A DNA stretch of 32,682 nt from an uncultured Acidobacteriia bacterium (GTDB taxonomy: Bacteria; Acidobacteriota; Terriglobia; Bryobacterales; Bryobacteraceae): assembly GCA_903875575.1 (NCBI GenBank), contig CAIQWJ010000096.1, positions 1 to 32,682 on the forward strand, in the 5' to 3' direction. The notes beneath the pieces were generated by a model. The model searched no databases, had not been told where the DNA came from, and was given only the letters and a program-made list of their open reading frames with translations. Below are positions 8,598 through 17,555 of the stretch, piece by piece; the stretch's first letter is position 1, and every line of letters starts with the position of its first letter. The translations under genes were made by a program, and so were the position numbers.

Positions 8598-8735
8598 TTC
8601 CCCCGGCTTCTGGTCATTGAATCATGATAAGTGACCTCCGGATGTTAACCGCGCAGTAACGCTCGTTCAACAAACGTTCGCACAAGCGGCATCCCTCAGT
8701 CACACTACTTTTCTAACCTGGTGACGGGAGACCAT
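8598..8735. promoter_or_regulatory. Divergent intergenic region between STT3-like and acyltransferase genes
   Basis: These 138 bp must hold promoters for both flanking genes. GGGAG at 8726-8730, five bases before the ATG at 8736, is one of the better ribosome sites in the window and decides that start over the GTG at 8721. No convincing -35/-10 pair or operator was found. Confidence 0.45.
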
Positions 8736-10658
8736 ATGCCCGTCCTGCCAGCCGACAAACGCGTAACCAGCCAGCTGGCCGTCCGCAGCGGGGGTGCCGC
8801 CCATCGCTTTCTCGCGGGCAGCCCGTTGCACGCCGTGGCACCCGCCCTCGACCGATGGTTCACTGACAGCCTGGAGCGCGTCTACTCGCCGGTTCGGCAT
8901 GCCCAGGATGATTTCTTCGTCAAACTTCTCGCCAGTCTTCGCATTCGCTACGAATGTTCTCCGGCTGATCTCAAACGGATCCCCGCCAAAGGTGCGGCCA
9001 TCGTCGTGTGCAATCACCCCATGGGCCTCGCGGACGGCGTCATCCTGGGAGCCCTCCTCGAAACCGTCCGCCCGGATATTCGTTTCATGGCCAACTCCCT
9101 TCTCATGGGCGTTCCCCAACTGCAAAAATACGTCATCCCTGTCGATCCCTTCGGTGGTGCCGCCGCCACCAACTTTAACCGTCAGGGGCTGCGCAGATCG
9201 GTTGAATGGCTGCGCTCCGGCGGCCTGCTCGTTGTTTTCCCGGCTGGCGAAGTCGCCGCCATGCGTATGCCCGGCATGGAAGTCTCGGAGCCGGAGTGGA
9301 ATGAAAACGTCGTCCGTCTGATCCAGCGTCTGAACGTTCCCGCCGTGCCGCTCTTCATTCACGGCGGCAACAGCCCGGCCTTCCACGCCGCCGGTCTGCT
9401 GAACCCCGCCCTGCGCACCCTCATGCTGCCCGCTGAAATGCTGAACAAAGCAGGCAGCACTGTCCGCGTCTCGGTAGGCAGCGCCATCGCGCCCGCTCGT
9501 CTCGCCCGCATTACCGACCTTTTTTCCGCGACCAACTACCTTCGGGCCAGAACTTACATGCTCGGCACGCGCGACAGCTCGGAACTGCCGGCCGCACGCT
9601 TCCGCCCCTTCCCCCTTCCGCGGCTTCGGCCTGCTTCAGAACCGATTGCACCGGAAATTCACCCCGATCTCGTCGAAAATGAAATCCGCCTCCTGCCCGC
9701 TCCTCAAACCCTCCTGGCCCACAACGAATTCACCGTCTGCTACGCCACGGCGCAACAGATTCCCACTGCCCTCGCTGAAATCGGCCGCCTGCGCGAAATC
9801 ACCTTCCGTAAAGTGGGCGAAGGCACCGGGCGCGCGCGCGACCTCGATAGATTCGATCAGCACTACGAACACCTCATCGTCTGGAATCGCGAAAAACATG
9901 AGATCGTTGGCGCTTATCGCATCGCACGTACCGACGCCGTCATCCGCAACATGGGCACCAAAGGTCTCTACACCGGCACGCTCTTCCGCCTCCGCAAAGA
10001 TTTCTACCAGCGCATCCAGCCCGCCCTCGAACTCGGCCGCTCCTTCGTCCGCCCCGAATACCAGAAAGGCTTCCTCCCTTTGCTACTGCTCTGGAAAGGC
10101 CTCGGCCACTACGTCGCAGCGTTCCCTCAATACAACACGCTGTTTGGCCCCGTCAGCATCAGCAAAGACTACTGCGCATCCTCACGCGACCTCATGGTTT
10201 CCTTCCTCCGCTCCCGCCACGGCGATCAGGCTATGGAAGGCTGCGTCCGCCCCCGCAAACCCTTCCGTCCCCGCCGCCCCACTGGCTGCGACCCCCGCAA
10301 CTTCAGTTCCCTGCTCTCCGACATCGACGAACTCTCCGCCGTCGTTGCCGACCTCGAATCCGACCAGAAAGGCATCCCTGTCCTTCTCAACCAGTACCTC
10401 CAACTGGGAGGCCGCATTCTGGAATTCAGCGTCGACCGCAAATTCTCCAACGTCCTCGACGGCCTCATCGTTGTCGACCTCGCCAAAGCCAAACGCCGAC
10501 AATTGGATCGCTACATGGGCAAAGAAAACGCAGCCCGGTTCCTGCACCGCCACGGCGTCACCGCCGATGCCTATGAATCAGGTTGTCACCCTGACGGCTT
10601 AAAATCAGTTCTCTCGGCCTTATCCCGCGGCGCGCCCGGGCCAGAACCTGCGCGATAA
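8736..10658 (+). CDS. Fused PlsC-type / OlsB-type acyltransferase (OlsF-like)
   Basis: A 640-residue two-domain acyltransferase. The N-terminal half is a PlsC/LPLAT domain with NHPMGLAD (93-100, the HX4D catalytic pair), a VIPVDPFGG segment and FPAGE (168-172). The C-terminal half (from about residue 320) is a GNAT-like OlsB/hemolysin-type domain with ITFRKVGEGTGR, HLIVWNREKHEIVGAYRI and ELGRSFV (near 432). This is the layout of OlsF, in which the C-terminal domain N-acylates ornithine with a beta-hydroxyacyl group and the N-terminal domain O-acylates the product, giving ornithine lipids in one polypeptide. The amino-acid headgroup is not predictable from sequence. The last 20 or so residues look unstructured. 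The gene is divergent from the STT3-like gene and convergent with the helicase. Confidence 0.85.
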   Translation: MPVLPADKRVTSQLAVRSGGAAHRFLAGSPLHAVAPALDRWFTDSLERVYSPVRHAQDDFFVKLLASLRIRYECSPADLKRIPAKGAAIVVCNHPMGLADGVILGALLETVRPDIRFMANSLLMGVPQLQKYVIPVDPFGGAAATNFNRQGLRRSVEWLRSGGLLVVFPAGEVAAMRMPGMEVSEPEWNENVVRLIQRLNVPAVPLFIHGGNSPAFHAAGLLNPALRTLMLPAEMLNKAGSTVRVSVGSAIAPARLARITDLFSATNYLRARTYMLGTRDSSELPAARFRPFPLPRLRPASEPIAPEIHPDLVENEIRLLPAPQTLLAHNEFTVCYATAQQIPTALAEIGRLREITFRKVGEGTGRARDLDRFDQHYEHLIVWNREKHEIVGAYRIARTDAVIRNMGTKGLYTGTLFRLRKDFYQRIQPALELGRSFVRPEYQKGFLPLLLLWKGLGHYVAAFPQYNTLFGPVSISKDYCASSRDLMVSFLRSRHGDQAMEGCVRPRKPFRPRRPTGCDPRNFSSLLSDIDELSAVVADLESDQKGIPVLLNQYLQLGGRILEFSVDRKFSNVLDGLIVVDLAKAKRRQLDRYMGKENAARFLHRHGVTADAYESGCHPDGLKSVLSALSRGAPGPEPAR

Positions 10659-10707
10659 CCGCCATTACCTGTTTTCAATCGCTGGCAAATAAAGTGCAGT
10701 TGTGGAG

Positions 10708-10734
10708 CAGGTTTCCAACCTGGTTTCCAACCAG
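10708..10734. terminator. Two overlapping hairpins between convergent genes
   Basis: CAGGTTTCCAACCTG (10708-10722) and CTGGTTTCCAACCAG (10720-10734) are each perfect inverted repeats (6-bp stem, TCC loop) that share three bases. They form a direct repeat of GGTTTCCAACC and two mutually exclusive stems. They lie between the ends of the acyltransferase (10658) and helicase (10764), as expected of a bidirectional terminator, but there is no T-tract. Confidence 0.45.
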
Positions 10735-10763
10735 CCTTGTCGGCAGCGCATCAATCCGTCCGC

Positions 10764-13118
10764 CTACGCCACTTCCGTCAACCGCATCAGCACTTCACGC
10801 GCAACCTTCTTGCCGCGCTCGCCAATCTCCCCCACAGGCCCCACGCAAGCCGGACAACCGGCCTCGCACGCGCAGCCCTCAATCAGTTCCCTCGTCTGCT
10901 TCAGCAACCGATCGCTCAATCGATACAGCGGCGCGCTCAGTCCCACCCCACCCGAATAACTGTCATACAAATACAGATTCGGCTCCCACGCCATCAGCCC
11001 GCCAGATAAATCCTCCGTCATCGCCACACCCAGATCTCGCGGATCGCACATCAGCAGCAGCGAGGCCACCGTACGAAACGCATTCCCCAGCCCGCTCAAC
11101 CCATTCTGCCGCTCCGACGCCGTGTACTCCGTCATCGCTTCCAGAAACGCCGCCGGGAAATGCAGCCAGTAAGCCGTCGTGTGCATCTCCTGCTCCGGCA
11201 TTGACAGGTTCCCCGCCCCCACGTTCTCCATCGTGTAAAAGCGAATTTTCTTAAACCCGACAATCTGCCGATTTACCCGCACATCGCCATGGACACGGTC
11301 CACCCCCACCGCCACCGGAGCCTTCGCAAACTCCCGCAACGGCTTCACCTGCGTGTAATCGATCGCATCGGTATAGTAATCGCAATCCACCCGCTTCACA
11401 TAAGCCTTGCGCTCTTTGAAATCGAACCGTTCTACATGAAACTGCTTCGCCTCATGCAGGTAAATCGCCTTCTCATGCAGCGTCGTCAGCGCCGCGGTAT
11501 ACGACACTTCGCCGATAATCTTCGATTCCCCCGTCGTATCGATCACCACAAAGTTATCGCTCGATACTGACCGTAAACTCACCGCATCCGCCGGATAACT
11601 GTCCGAAGTCCAGTGCCACCCATTCCCCGACAAGTGCACCATCCCTGTCTCCGCCAGAAACGCAAACAACTCCCCCGTCTCATGCGGTCCGAACTTCTCA
11701 TCCACCCGCAGCGGCAGCTCAAAAACTGCGCACTTCAGGTGATTCAGCAGCACCTCCAGGTTATCCGGATTCACATAAGCATGCTCCGGCGACCGCTCGA
11801 ATAGATACTCCGGATGCTCCACCACATACTGATCCACCGGCGCGCTCGACGCCACCATCACCGCCAGCGACCCCGTATTCCGCCGCCCCGCGCGCCCGGC
11901 TCTCTGCCAGGTCGACGCAATCGTCCCCGGGTACCCCGCCATCACTACAGCGTCCAGCGACCCCACGTCGATCCCCAGTTCCAGCGCATTCGTCGCCACC
12001 ACCGCCCGAATGTCGCCCGACCGCAGCCGCTGTTCAATCTCGCGCCGCTCACGTGGTAAATACCCGCCGCGATACCCGCGTACCGATTCCGTCGGCACCC
12101 GGCCCTTATCGCACGCGTCCTTCAGATAAGTCACAAGGAGTTCCGTCGCCAGCCTGTTATTCGCAAACACCAGCGTCTGCTGATTGTGGTCGAGCAACTC
12201 CTGCGCAATGCGCCGTGTCTCGTTGATGTAACTCCGGCGAATCCCCAATTGCCGATTCACAACTGGCGGATTGTAACAGACAAAAACCTTCTCGCCCGCA
12301 GGTGCGCCATTTTGATCGATCAGCCCAAACGGCGCTTCCATCAGCGTCTCCGCCAGTTCCTTCGGATTCGCGATGGTCGCCGAACACGCCACAAACTGCG
12401 GCTTCGAACCATAGAATTCGCAAAGCCGTTTCAGCCGTCGCATGATGTTCGCCAAATGGCTGCCGTAAACCCCGCGGTAATAATGCAGTTCATCCACCAC
12501 GATGTAGCGCAGATTCTCAAACAGCTTCACCCACTTGGTGTGGTGCGGCAAAATCCCGGTGTGCAGCATATCGGGATTGGTCAGCACAATATTCGCGCGC
12601 TGCCGGATCGCCCGCCGCGCATCCTGCGGCGTGTCGCCGTCATAAGTAAACGCGCACAAGTCCGACCCCATGTCTTCAATCAGCCCATGCAACTCATCCA
12701 ACTGATCTTCCGCCAGCGCCTTGGTTGGAAATAGATACATCGCCCGCGCCCCCGGCTCGGCAGTGAGACGATCCAGCACCGGCAGGTTGTAGCAAAGCGT
12801 CTTGCCGCTCGCAGTCGGCGTGACGATGACGACGTTCTCACCCGCCGCCACGCGTTCGCACGAAAGAGCCTGATGCGTGTAGAGCTTCTCGATCCCGCGC
12901 GCAGCCAGCACTTCACGCAGTTTAGGATTGAGGGTCTCGGGAAACGGAGAATACTCACCCTCCCGCGCCGGCGTGCGGCGAATCGCACGAATGGGACTAT
13001 CCGCCTGAAGCGCCATACGCTCAAATTTGTTCAGCACGGGCGCAAGTTCGCCCTTCATGGAACCCCGCGCGGGGACTGCGGGCAACTCGGGAAACAGCAG
13101 GGAGAGGGCTTCCGGCAT
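10764..13118 (-). CDS. DEAD/DEAH-box helicase, MrfA/YprA type with C-terminal Cys cluster
   Basis: A 784-residue superfamily 2 helicase. Motifs are THQA (Q-like, 81-84), Walker A TPTASGKT (100-107), FPTKALAEDQ, the box DELH (209-212), CSATIANP (motif III), and TNALELGIDVG and QRAGRAGR (motifs V and VI) in the second RecA domain. The C-terminal third carries the DUF1998-like region with LYDSYSGGVGLS and four cysteines (749, 751, 755, 758; CACEAGCPAC), which bind zinc in B. subtilis MrfA. MrfA is a 3'-5' DNA helicase acting in mitomycin C lesion repair, so a DNA-repair role is the best inference. The length is near MrfA's 749. No MrfB-like nuclease gene lies next to it. Confidence 0.9.
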   Translation of the reverse strand: MPEALSLLFPELPAVPARGSMKGELAPVLNKFERMALQADSPIRAIRRTPAREGEYSPFPETLNPKLREVLAARGIEKLYTHQALSCERVAAGENVVIVTPTASGKTLCYNLPVLDRLTAEPGARAMYLFPTKALAEDQLDELHGLIEDMGSDLCAFTYDGDTPQDARRAIRQRANIVLTNPDMLHTGILPHHTKWVKLFENLRYIVVDELHYYRGVYGSHLANIMRRLKRLCEFYGSKPQFVACSATIANPKELAETLMEAPFGLIDQNGAPAGEKVFVCYNPPVVNRQLGIRRSYINETRRIAQELLDHNQQTLVFANNRLATELLVTYLKDACDKGRVPTESVRGYRGGYLPRERREIEQRLRSGDIRAVVATNALELGIDVGSLDAVVMAGYPGTIASTWQRAGRAGRRNTGSLAVMVASSAPVDQYVVEHPEYLFERSPEHAYVNPDNLEVLLNHLKCAVFELPLRVDEKFGPHETGELFAFLAETGMVHLSGNGWHWTSDSYPADAVSLRSVSSDNFVVIDTTGESKIIGEVSYTAALTTLHEKAIYLHEAKQFHVERFDFKERKAYVKRVDCDYYTDAIDYTQVKPLREFAKAPVAVGVDRVHGDVRVNRQIVGFKKIRFYTMENVGAGNLSMPEQEMHTTAYWLHFPAAFLEAMTEYTASERQNGLSGLGNAFRTVASLLLMCDPRDLGVAMTEDLSGGLMAWEPNLYLYDSYSGGVGLSAPLYRLSDRLLKQTRELIEGCACEAGCPACVGPVGEIGERGKKVAREVLMRLTEVA

Positions 13119-13285
13119 TCGTCTTTTCTTCGCCTCCGTCCTGTTACTTTAGCATGCGAAGGGATTGGGGTCCGGCCGTGCGAGCCTGGCTTCCGCCAAG
13201 CCCGACAGACTACAGTCCGTGCCACCGGCTGACACCGTGGCCGACGCGCTCTGCCCGCGTTCAAAAGTCAAAGCGGCGGACCCCA

Positions 13286-13459
13286 TCAGCGAGGGACTGA
13301 AGTGTCAGCCCGCTTTGGCGTGCCATAGAGGTAGTAATCGTGTTCCGCTGAGAGATCACCAGGCAACTCATCGTCAACGGAGTTCTCGGCCAGCCATTGC
13401 AGAGTTCCCGTCGGTTGCACCATCGCTTTTCCGTCGGAATCTGCATGGAAAGAATTCAT
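13286..13459 (-). CDS. Small hypothetical protein downstream of flavin monooxygenase
   Basis: An acidic 57-residue frame starting at the ATG at 13459, 11 bases after the monooxygenase stop. GAGGG lies 8 bases before the ATG, a good ribosome site for this window. Visible segments are SFHADSDGKAMVQPTG, TLQWLAENSVDDELPG and AEHDYYLYGTPK. The composition looks protein-like rather than a GC-driven shadow, and the position suggests cotranscription with the monooxygenase. I do not recognise a family. An in-phase TTG at 13474 is a weaker start. Confidence 0.5.
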   Translation of the reverse strand: MNSFHADSDGKAMVQPTGTLQWLAENSVDDELPGDLSAEHDYYLYGTPKRADTSVPR

Positions 13460-13470
13460 GGCGAACACCC

Positions 13471-14619
13471 TCAATCTACCAAATGTCCTTCATAACCTAT
13501 CACCGGAGTCAGACTGCGAATGGTGACAAAGTCGGGCGTGAGTCGCATTGCCAGATCCCGCAACCCGCACAGAATCGGCGATTCCACCTGACACAGATCG
13601 CCAATCCGGCGCGAGGTCAGGACGATCGACGCCGTCCGCGCCATTCGCAACGACTCATAACGTCGTAACGCGGGTGTCACCGCAGGTTCCAGAGCCAGGC
13701 GTGCCGCAAGCTCCAGCGCGTCCTCAATCGCCTGGCAGGCACCCTGTCCCAGGTTCGGCGTCATCGGGTGTGCGGCATCGCCCAGGAGCGTCACCCGCCC
13801 TGTCCCCCAACTTGCCACCGGATTGCGGTCGCAGATATCGTTGCGAAGAATCTCCGAATCACGGGCCGCGCGTATCAGATCCTCAATCGGCGAATGCCAG
13901 CCCCGAAAGAGCGCCAGCAAGCGCGATCTCGCCCCGCCGGGAGCGTCCGTCCCCCCTTGCGTCTCATTGTTCGTCGCATACCAATAGACCCGGTTCCCCT
14001 GAACCGGCACCATGCCGAAGCGCCGCCCTCTCCCCCATGTCTCTCCGGCCACCATTGTAGAAGTATCGAACGGAACCACCGCGCGCCACGCGGTATAGCC
14101 GGAATAGCGCGGCTTTTCCCGATGCCCAAGGCACGTCCGAACCACGGAATGCAGACCATCGGCGCCGACCAGCGCATCGCCCTGAACCGCCTCGCCATTG
14201 GCAAAGGTCACAGTCACGCCGTCTTCGTTCTGCGCCAATCCCGCGCAGGCGCGACCCAACTGAATATGCTCAGCCCCGAGGCAGCACGCCAACAGATCCA
14301 GAAGCTCCCGCCGATGGAAAACCATCACGCCCCCGCCGAATCTCCGCGTCAATTCTCTCTCCGAAGTTCGGCTCAGACAGGTCCCGTTCGATCGCCGCAG
14401 GGCGGCATCTCCATTCACCTGGCTGATCGAATCGACTCCCGCGTCGAGGCCAAGCCTGCGCAACGCCTTCACCGCGTTCGGCCAGAGAGAAATACCCGCA
14501 CCGACGTCGCGCAGTTCCGGACTTTTCTCGTAGACGACCGCTTCTATGCCACGCTGTCGCAACGCAATGGCGGCAGTCAAACCGCCGATGCCGCCGCCGA
14601 CAATCAACACCTTCTTCAT
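13471..14619 (-). CDS. FAD-dependent aromatic-type monooxygenase
   Basis: A 382-residue class A flavoprotein hydroxylase. The dinucleotide-binding motif GGGIGG (8-13) follows MKKVLIV, GADG (152-155) is the conserved DG motif, and GDAAHPMTPNLGQGA (from 280) is the GD motif with the Pro-rich FAD-ribityl segment; VGAGISLWPNAVKAL is also typical. Relatives include salicylate and 3-hydroxybenzoate hydroxylases, zeaxanthin epoxidase and tetracycline-modifying enzymes; the substrate is not predictable here. The ATG at 14619 has GGAGAG just upstream and places the Rossmann motif at the usual distance; the longer frame from 14664 adds 15 residues with no homology. No aromatic-catabolic genes lie nearby. 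Confidence 0.88.
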   Translation of the reverse strand: MKKVLIVGGGIGGLTAAIALRQRGIEAVVYEKSPELRDVGAGISLWPNAVKALRRLGLDAGVDSISQVNGDAALRRSNGTCLSRTSERELTRRFGGGVMVFHRRELLDLLACCLGAEHIQLGRACAGLAQNEDGVTVTFANGEAVQGDALVGADGLHSVVRTCLGHREKPRYSGYTAWRAVVPFDTSTMVAGETWGRGRRFGMVPVQGNRVYWYATNNETQGGTDAPGGARSRLLALFRGWHSPIEDLIRAARDSEILRNDICDRNPVASWGTGRVTLLGDAAHPMTPNLGQGACQAIEDALELAARLALEPAVTPALRRYESLRMARTASIVLTSRRIGDLCQVESPILCGLRDLAMRLTPDFVTIRSLTPVIGYEGHLVD

Positions 14620-14727
14620 GACTCTCCAGGGCCATGGAAGTTCTGTCGGATGGCCACCCGCCATTCTAATGGGTAGGAAGCCCCGCTCATGAACGGAAAT
14701 TGTTCGAGTTACACGCAGCTAGAATAG

Positions 14728-15231
14728 ATCCATAAACTCCCGCGCTCTCACTCGGTCGAAGACTACCTCCAGTTCTCAGGTAAGCCCTACCGTGAATACC
14801 GCGACGGCGTCCTCTCCCCCAAGTCCCTCCCCACCAAATTCCACGCCCTCATTCAATACGCCTTACTGATGCTGCTTCGAGCACAGGGTGTCCTGCCGCT
14901 CCCCGAACTCACGGTCCGTATCTCCGCCACCAAATTCCTCGTACCCGACGTCTGTGTAACAGGCGATTTCCCTGGTCCTTATCCAACCGAACCCGTCCGT
15001 CTCTGCTGCGAAATCCTCGCCCCGGAAGATCGCCTCGGCACGCTGCTCGGCAAGTGTGAGGAATACCACGCCTGGGGCGTTCCCTATTGCTGGGTGATAG
15101 ACCCCCTCAAGCGCACAGCATGGGAATATCACGCCAACGCTGAACCCGCCCGCGTCACAACAGAACTCCGCGCCGGCAATCTCTCCGTCAACATCGCAGA
15201 CCTCTTCGCCACTCTCGACGCTGCAACCTAA
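14728..15231 (+). CDS. Uma2 family (PD-(D/E)XK-like) protein lacking a canonical start
   Basis: The frame encodes a recognisable Uma2/DUF820 protein: HSVEDYLQFSGKPYREYRDG at the start, ALIQYALLMLLRAQGV, LPELTVRISATKFLVPDVCV (the PD acidic motif), CEILAPEDR and KCEEYHAWGVPYCWVIDP. Homology begins right after an in-frame TAG (14725-14727), but the first codon there is ATC and no ATG, GTG or TTG occurs before 14869, which lies inside the conserved region. The gene is therefore either start-lost (one base from ATG at 14728), initiated at a rare AUC, or expressed as an N-truncated 120-residue form from 14869. Uma2 proteins are abundant orphan genes of unknown role with a restriction-endonuclease-like fold. 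Confidence 0.7.
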   Translation: MHKLPRSHSVEDYLQFSGKPYREYRDGVLSPKSLPTKFHALIQYALLMLLRAQGVLPLPELTVRISATKFLVPDVCVTGDFPGPYPTEPVRLCCEILAPEDRLGTLLGKCEEYHAWGVPYCWVIDPLKRTAWEYHANAEPARVTTELRAGNLSVNIADLFATLDAAT

Positions 15232-15257
15232 ACCCGCCCCATGCGATAATTCCAGCG

Positions 15258-17540
15258 ATGCGAACGGTTTCCTCCGCACGCCGTTCCGGCGTCCTGCTTC
15301 TCTCACTCGCAGCCATCGCCCTCCTGGCCCAGCAGCCACGCCCGCAGGCCCCAAAACCCAACACCTACGCAGACCCCGCCCTCTGCGCCACCTGCCACAC
15401 CGAAATCGCCCAGCGCTTCGCCAAAACCGGCATGGGCCGCTCCTTCAACGAAATCACCCCCGCCTCCCCCACCGAACCCTTCCCCGCCAAACCCTTCTAC
15501 CACCAGCCATCCGACACCTACTTCGCGATGGTCCGGCACAATGGCAAAACTTACCAGCGCCGCTGGCAGCTAGACTACAAAGGCAACGAAACCAGCGTCG
15601 AAGAAAAGTCCGTCGACTATGTCCTCGGCTCAGGCAACCACGCCCGCACCTACCTGCACTTAACTCCCCGCAACGGCCTCCAGCAACTACCCCTCGGCTG
15701 GTACGCCGAAAACGGCGGCACCTGGAACATGCTCCCCGGTTACGACCGCCCCGACTATCCCGGCTCCGAGCGCCCCATCCACTACGAGTGCATGTTCTGC
15801 CACAACACCTACCCGAAGATCCCCAAAGCTAACGAAGAAGACGGTGCCGAACCCGTCTACCAGTTGCCCCTCCCCAACGCCATCGAATGCCAGCGCTGCC
15901 ACGGCCCAGGCCAGTTGCACATTGACACCGTTTCCAAACCCGGCGTCACCCCTGCGGAAATCCAGGCCTCCATCGTGAACCCCAAACGACTCACCCCGGA
16001 GCGCGAACTCGAAACCTGCATGCAGTGCCACCTCGAAACCTCCACACTAAAACTCCCCCACGCCGAAATGCGCCCCGGCCGCGCGCCGTTCTCCTATATC
16101 CCAGGTCAGCCGCTCGCTGATTTCCGCCTCGCCTTCGATCGCGAACCCGGCAAGAACACCCGCTTCGAAGTCCCCGGTGCCGCCTCCGGCATGCGCAAAT
16201 CGCAGTGCTTCCTGCAAACGCAGTCCAACCCCGCCACAAGCCTGCGCTGCACCACCTGCCATGACCCGCACGATATCCCCCGCGGCGAGCAGGCCACGCA
16301 ACACTACAACGCCATCTGCCGCACCTGCCACGCGGCGGACTTCACCCGCACCCTCACAGCCGGCACCCACCCCGCCAATCCCGATTGCGTCAGTTGCCAC
16401 ATGCCAAAGCGCCGTACAGACGACGCCATCCGCATCGTCATGACGGACCACTCTATCCGCCGCACATACCCGACCGGTTTGCTCGCACCCAAACCTGAAT
16501 CCTACGAATCCATCGCCACTTCCTACAAAGGCGAAGTCGTGCCCTACTATCCGGCGACGCTCCCGCCCACACCCAACAATCTCCTGGATGTCGCCGTCGC
16601 TCAGGTCCGCGACGGCAGCAATCTCAAAGCCGGCATCCCGCGCCTACAGTCGCTGCTCCAGAAGTACCCGCAGCAACAGGCAGACTATTATGTCGATCTG
16701 GCCGAAGCCTTTCACACCGCGGGCGACGCCGCCCGCTCCCAACAGTATTTCGACGAAGCCCTGCGTCGCGCCCCAGGTTCTACCGTCATCCTTATGAAGC
16801 TCGGCAACGCACAGGTGGACTGGCAGGCCTGGCCCAAAGCGGAAGCCACCCTGCGCCGCGTGATTGCCAAAACCCCCAACGACCCCGTAGCCTGGGGCCT
16901 GCTCGGCCAGGCCATCTTCCAGCAGAGCCGCTTCCCGGAAGCGAAAACCGCGCTCACCAAAGCCATGACCCTCGATGCAGATCTGCCCGAAGTCCACAAC
17001 TACCTCGGTGCCATGCAGGTCCGCACCGGAGACCTCCGCGGCGCCGAAAAGGAATTCCGCGCCGCCCTCGCCATCCAGCCCTCCAACGCCGAATGGCAGG
17101 CCAATCTGGCAGGTCTGCTGGCCTCCCAGGGCTCCATTCCCGAAGCGCGCTTCCTCTTCGAACGAGCCATCCGACTGAAGCCGGATTCCGTCGCGGCCCG
17201 CATGAACTACGCCAGACTTCTCGCAAACGTGAACCTGATCCCGGACGCCGCAAAACAAGCCGAGGCCGCAGTCGCCGCCGATCCTGCTGCGCCCGCCGCA
17301 CACGAACTCTGGGGCAACCTGCTCAGCGCCATGAGAGACACAGACGGAGCGATCCGCGAACTCAACACAGCCATCAAACTCCAGCCCGATTTCTGGCGGG
17401 CCCATTACGAACTGGCGGTAGCGTTAGGCACGAAAGGCGATAACAAGGGAGCCGAAGCCCATCTCCGCCAGGCCGCACAGGGCAATGATCCGGAAACGAA
17501 GGCGGCGGCAACCCAACTCCTGCAACGCATAACCCATTAA
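15258..17540 (+). CDS. Heptaheme cytochrome c fused to TPR domain
   Basis: A 760-residue exported protein with an N-terminal signal segment (LLLSLAAIALLAQ). Seven CXXCH heme c sites start at Cys 43, 178, 211, 254, 331, 354 and 377 (CATCH, CMFCH, CQRCH, CMQCH, CTTCH, CRTCH, CVSCH), several in the contexts CHGPG and CHDPH seen in cytochrome c554-like multiheme proteins. From about residue 440 to the end are tandem TPR-like helices (for example YYVDLAEAFHTAGDAARSQQ and VHNYLGAMQVRTGDLRGAEK). This fusion is recurrent in Acidobacteriota. The likely role is periplasmic electron transfer with TPR-mediated partner binding; the partner and redox couple are unknown. It starts 26 bp after the Uma2 stop. 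Confidence 0.9.
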   Translation: MRTVSSARRSGVLLLSLAAIALLAQQPRPQAPKPNTYADPALCATCHTEIAQRFAKTGMGRSFNEITPASPTEPFPAKPFYHQPSDTYFAMVRHNGKTYQRRWQLDYKGNETSVEEKSVDYVLGSGNHARTYLHLTPRNGLQQLPLGWYAENGGTWNMLPGYDRPDYPGSERPIHYECMFCHNTYPKIPKANEEDGAEPVYQLPLPNAIECQRCHGPGQLHIDTVSKPGVTPAEIQASIVNPKRLTPERELETCMQCHLETSTLKLPHAEMRPGRAPFSYIPGQPLADFRLAFDREPGKNTRFEVPGAASGMRKSQCFLQTQSNPATSLRCTTCHDPHDIPRGEQATQHYNAICRTCHAADFTRTLTAGTHPANPDCVSCHMPKRRTDDAIRIVMTDHSIRRTYPTGLLAPKPESYESIATSYKGEVVPYYPATLPPTPNNLLDVAVAQVRDGSNLKAGIPRLQSLLQKYPQQQADYYVDLAEAFHTAGDAARSQQYFDEALRRAPGSTVILMKLGNAQVDWQAWPKAEATLRRVIAKTPNDPVAWGLLGQAIFQQSRFPEAKTALTKAMTLDADLPEVHNYLGAMQVRTGDLRGAEKEFRAALAIQPSNAEWQANLAGLLASQGSIPEARFLFERAIRLKPDSVAARMNYARLLANVNLIPDAAKQAEAAVAADPAAPAAHELWGNLLSAMRDTDGAIRELNTAIKLQPDFWRAHYELAVALGTKGDNKGAEAHLRQAAQGNDPETKAAATQLLQRITH

Positions 17541-17555
17541 AGATTTTGCCTTTTC

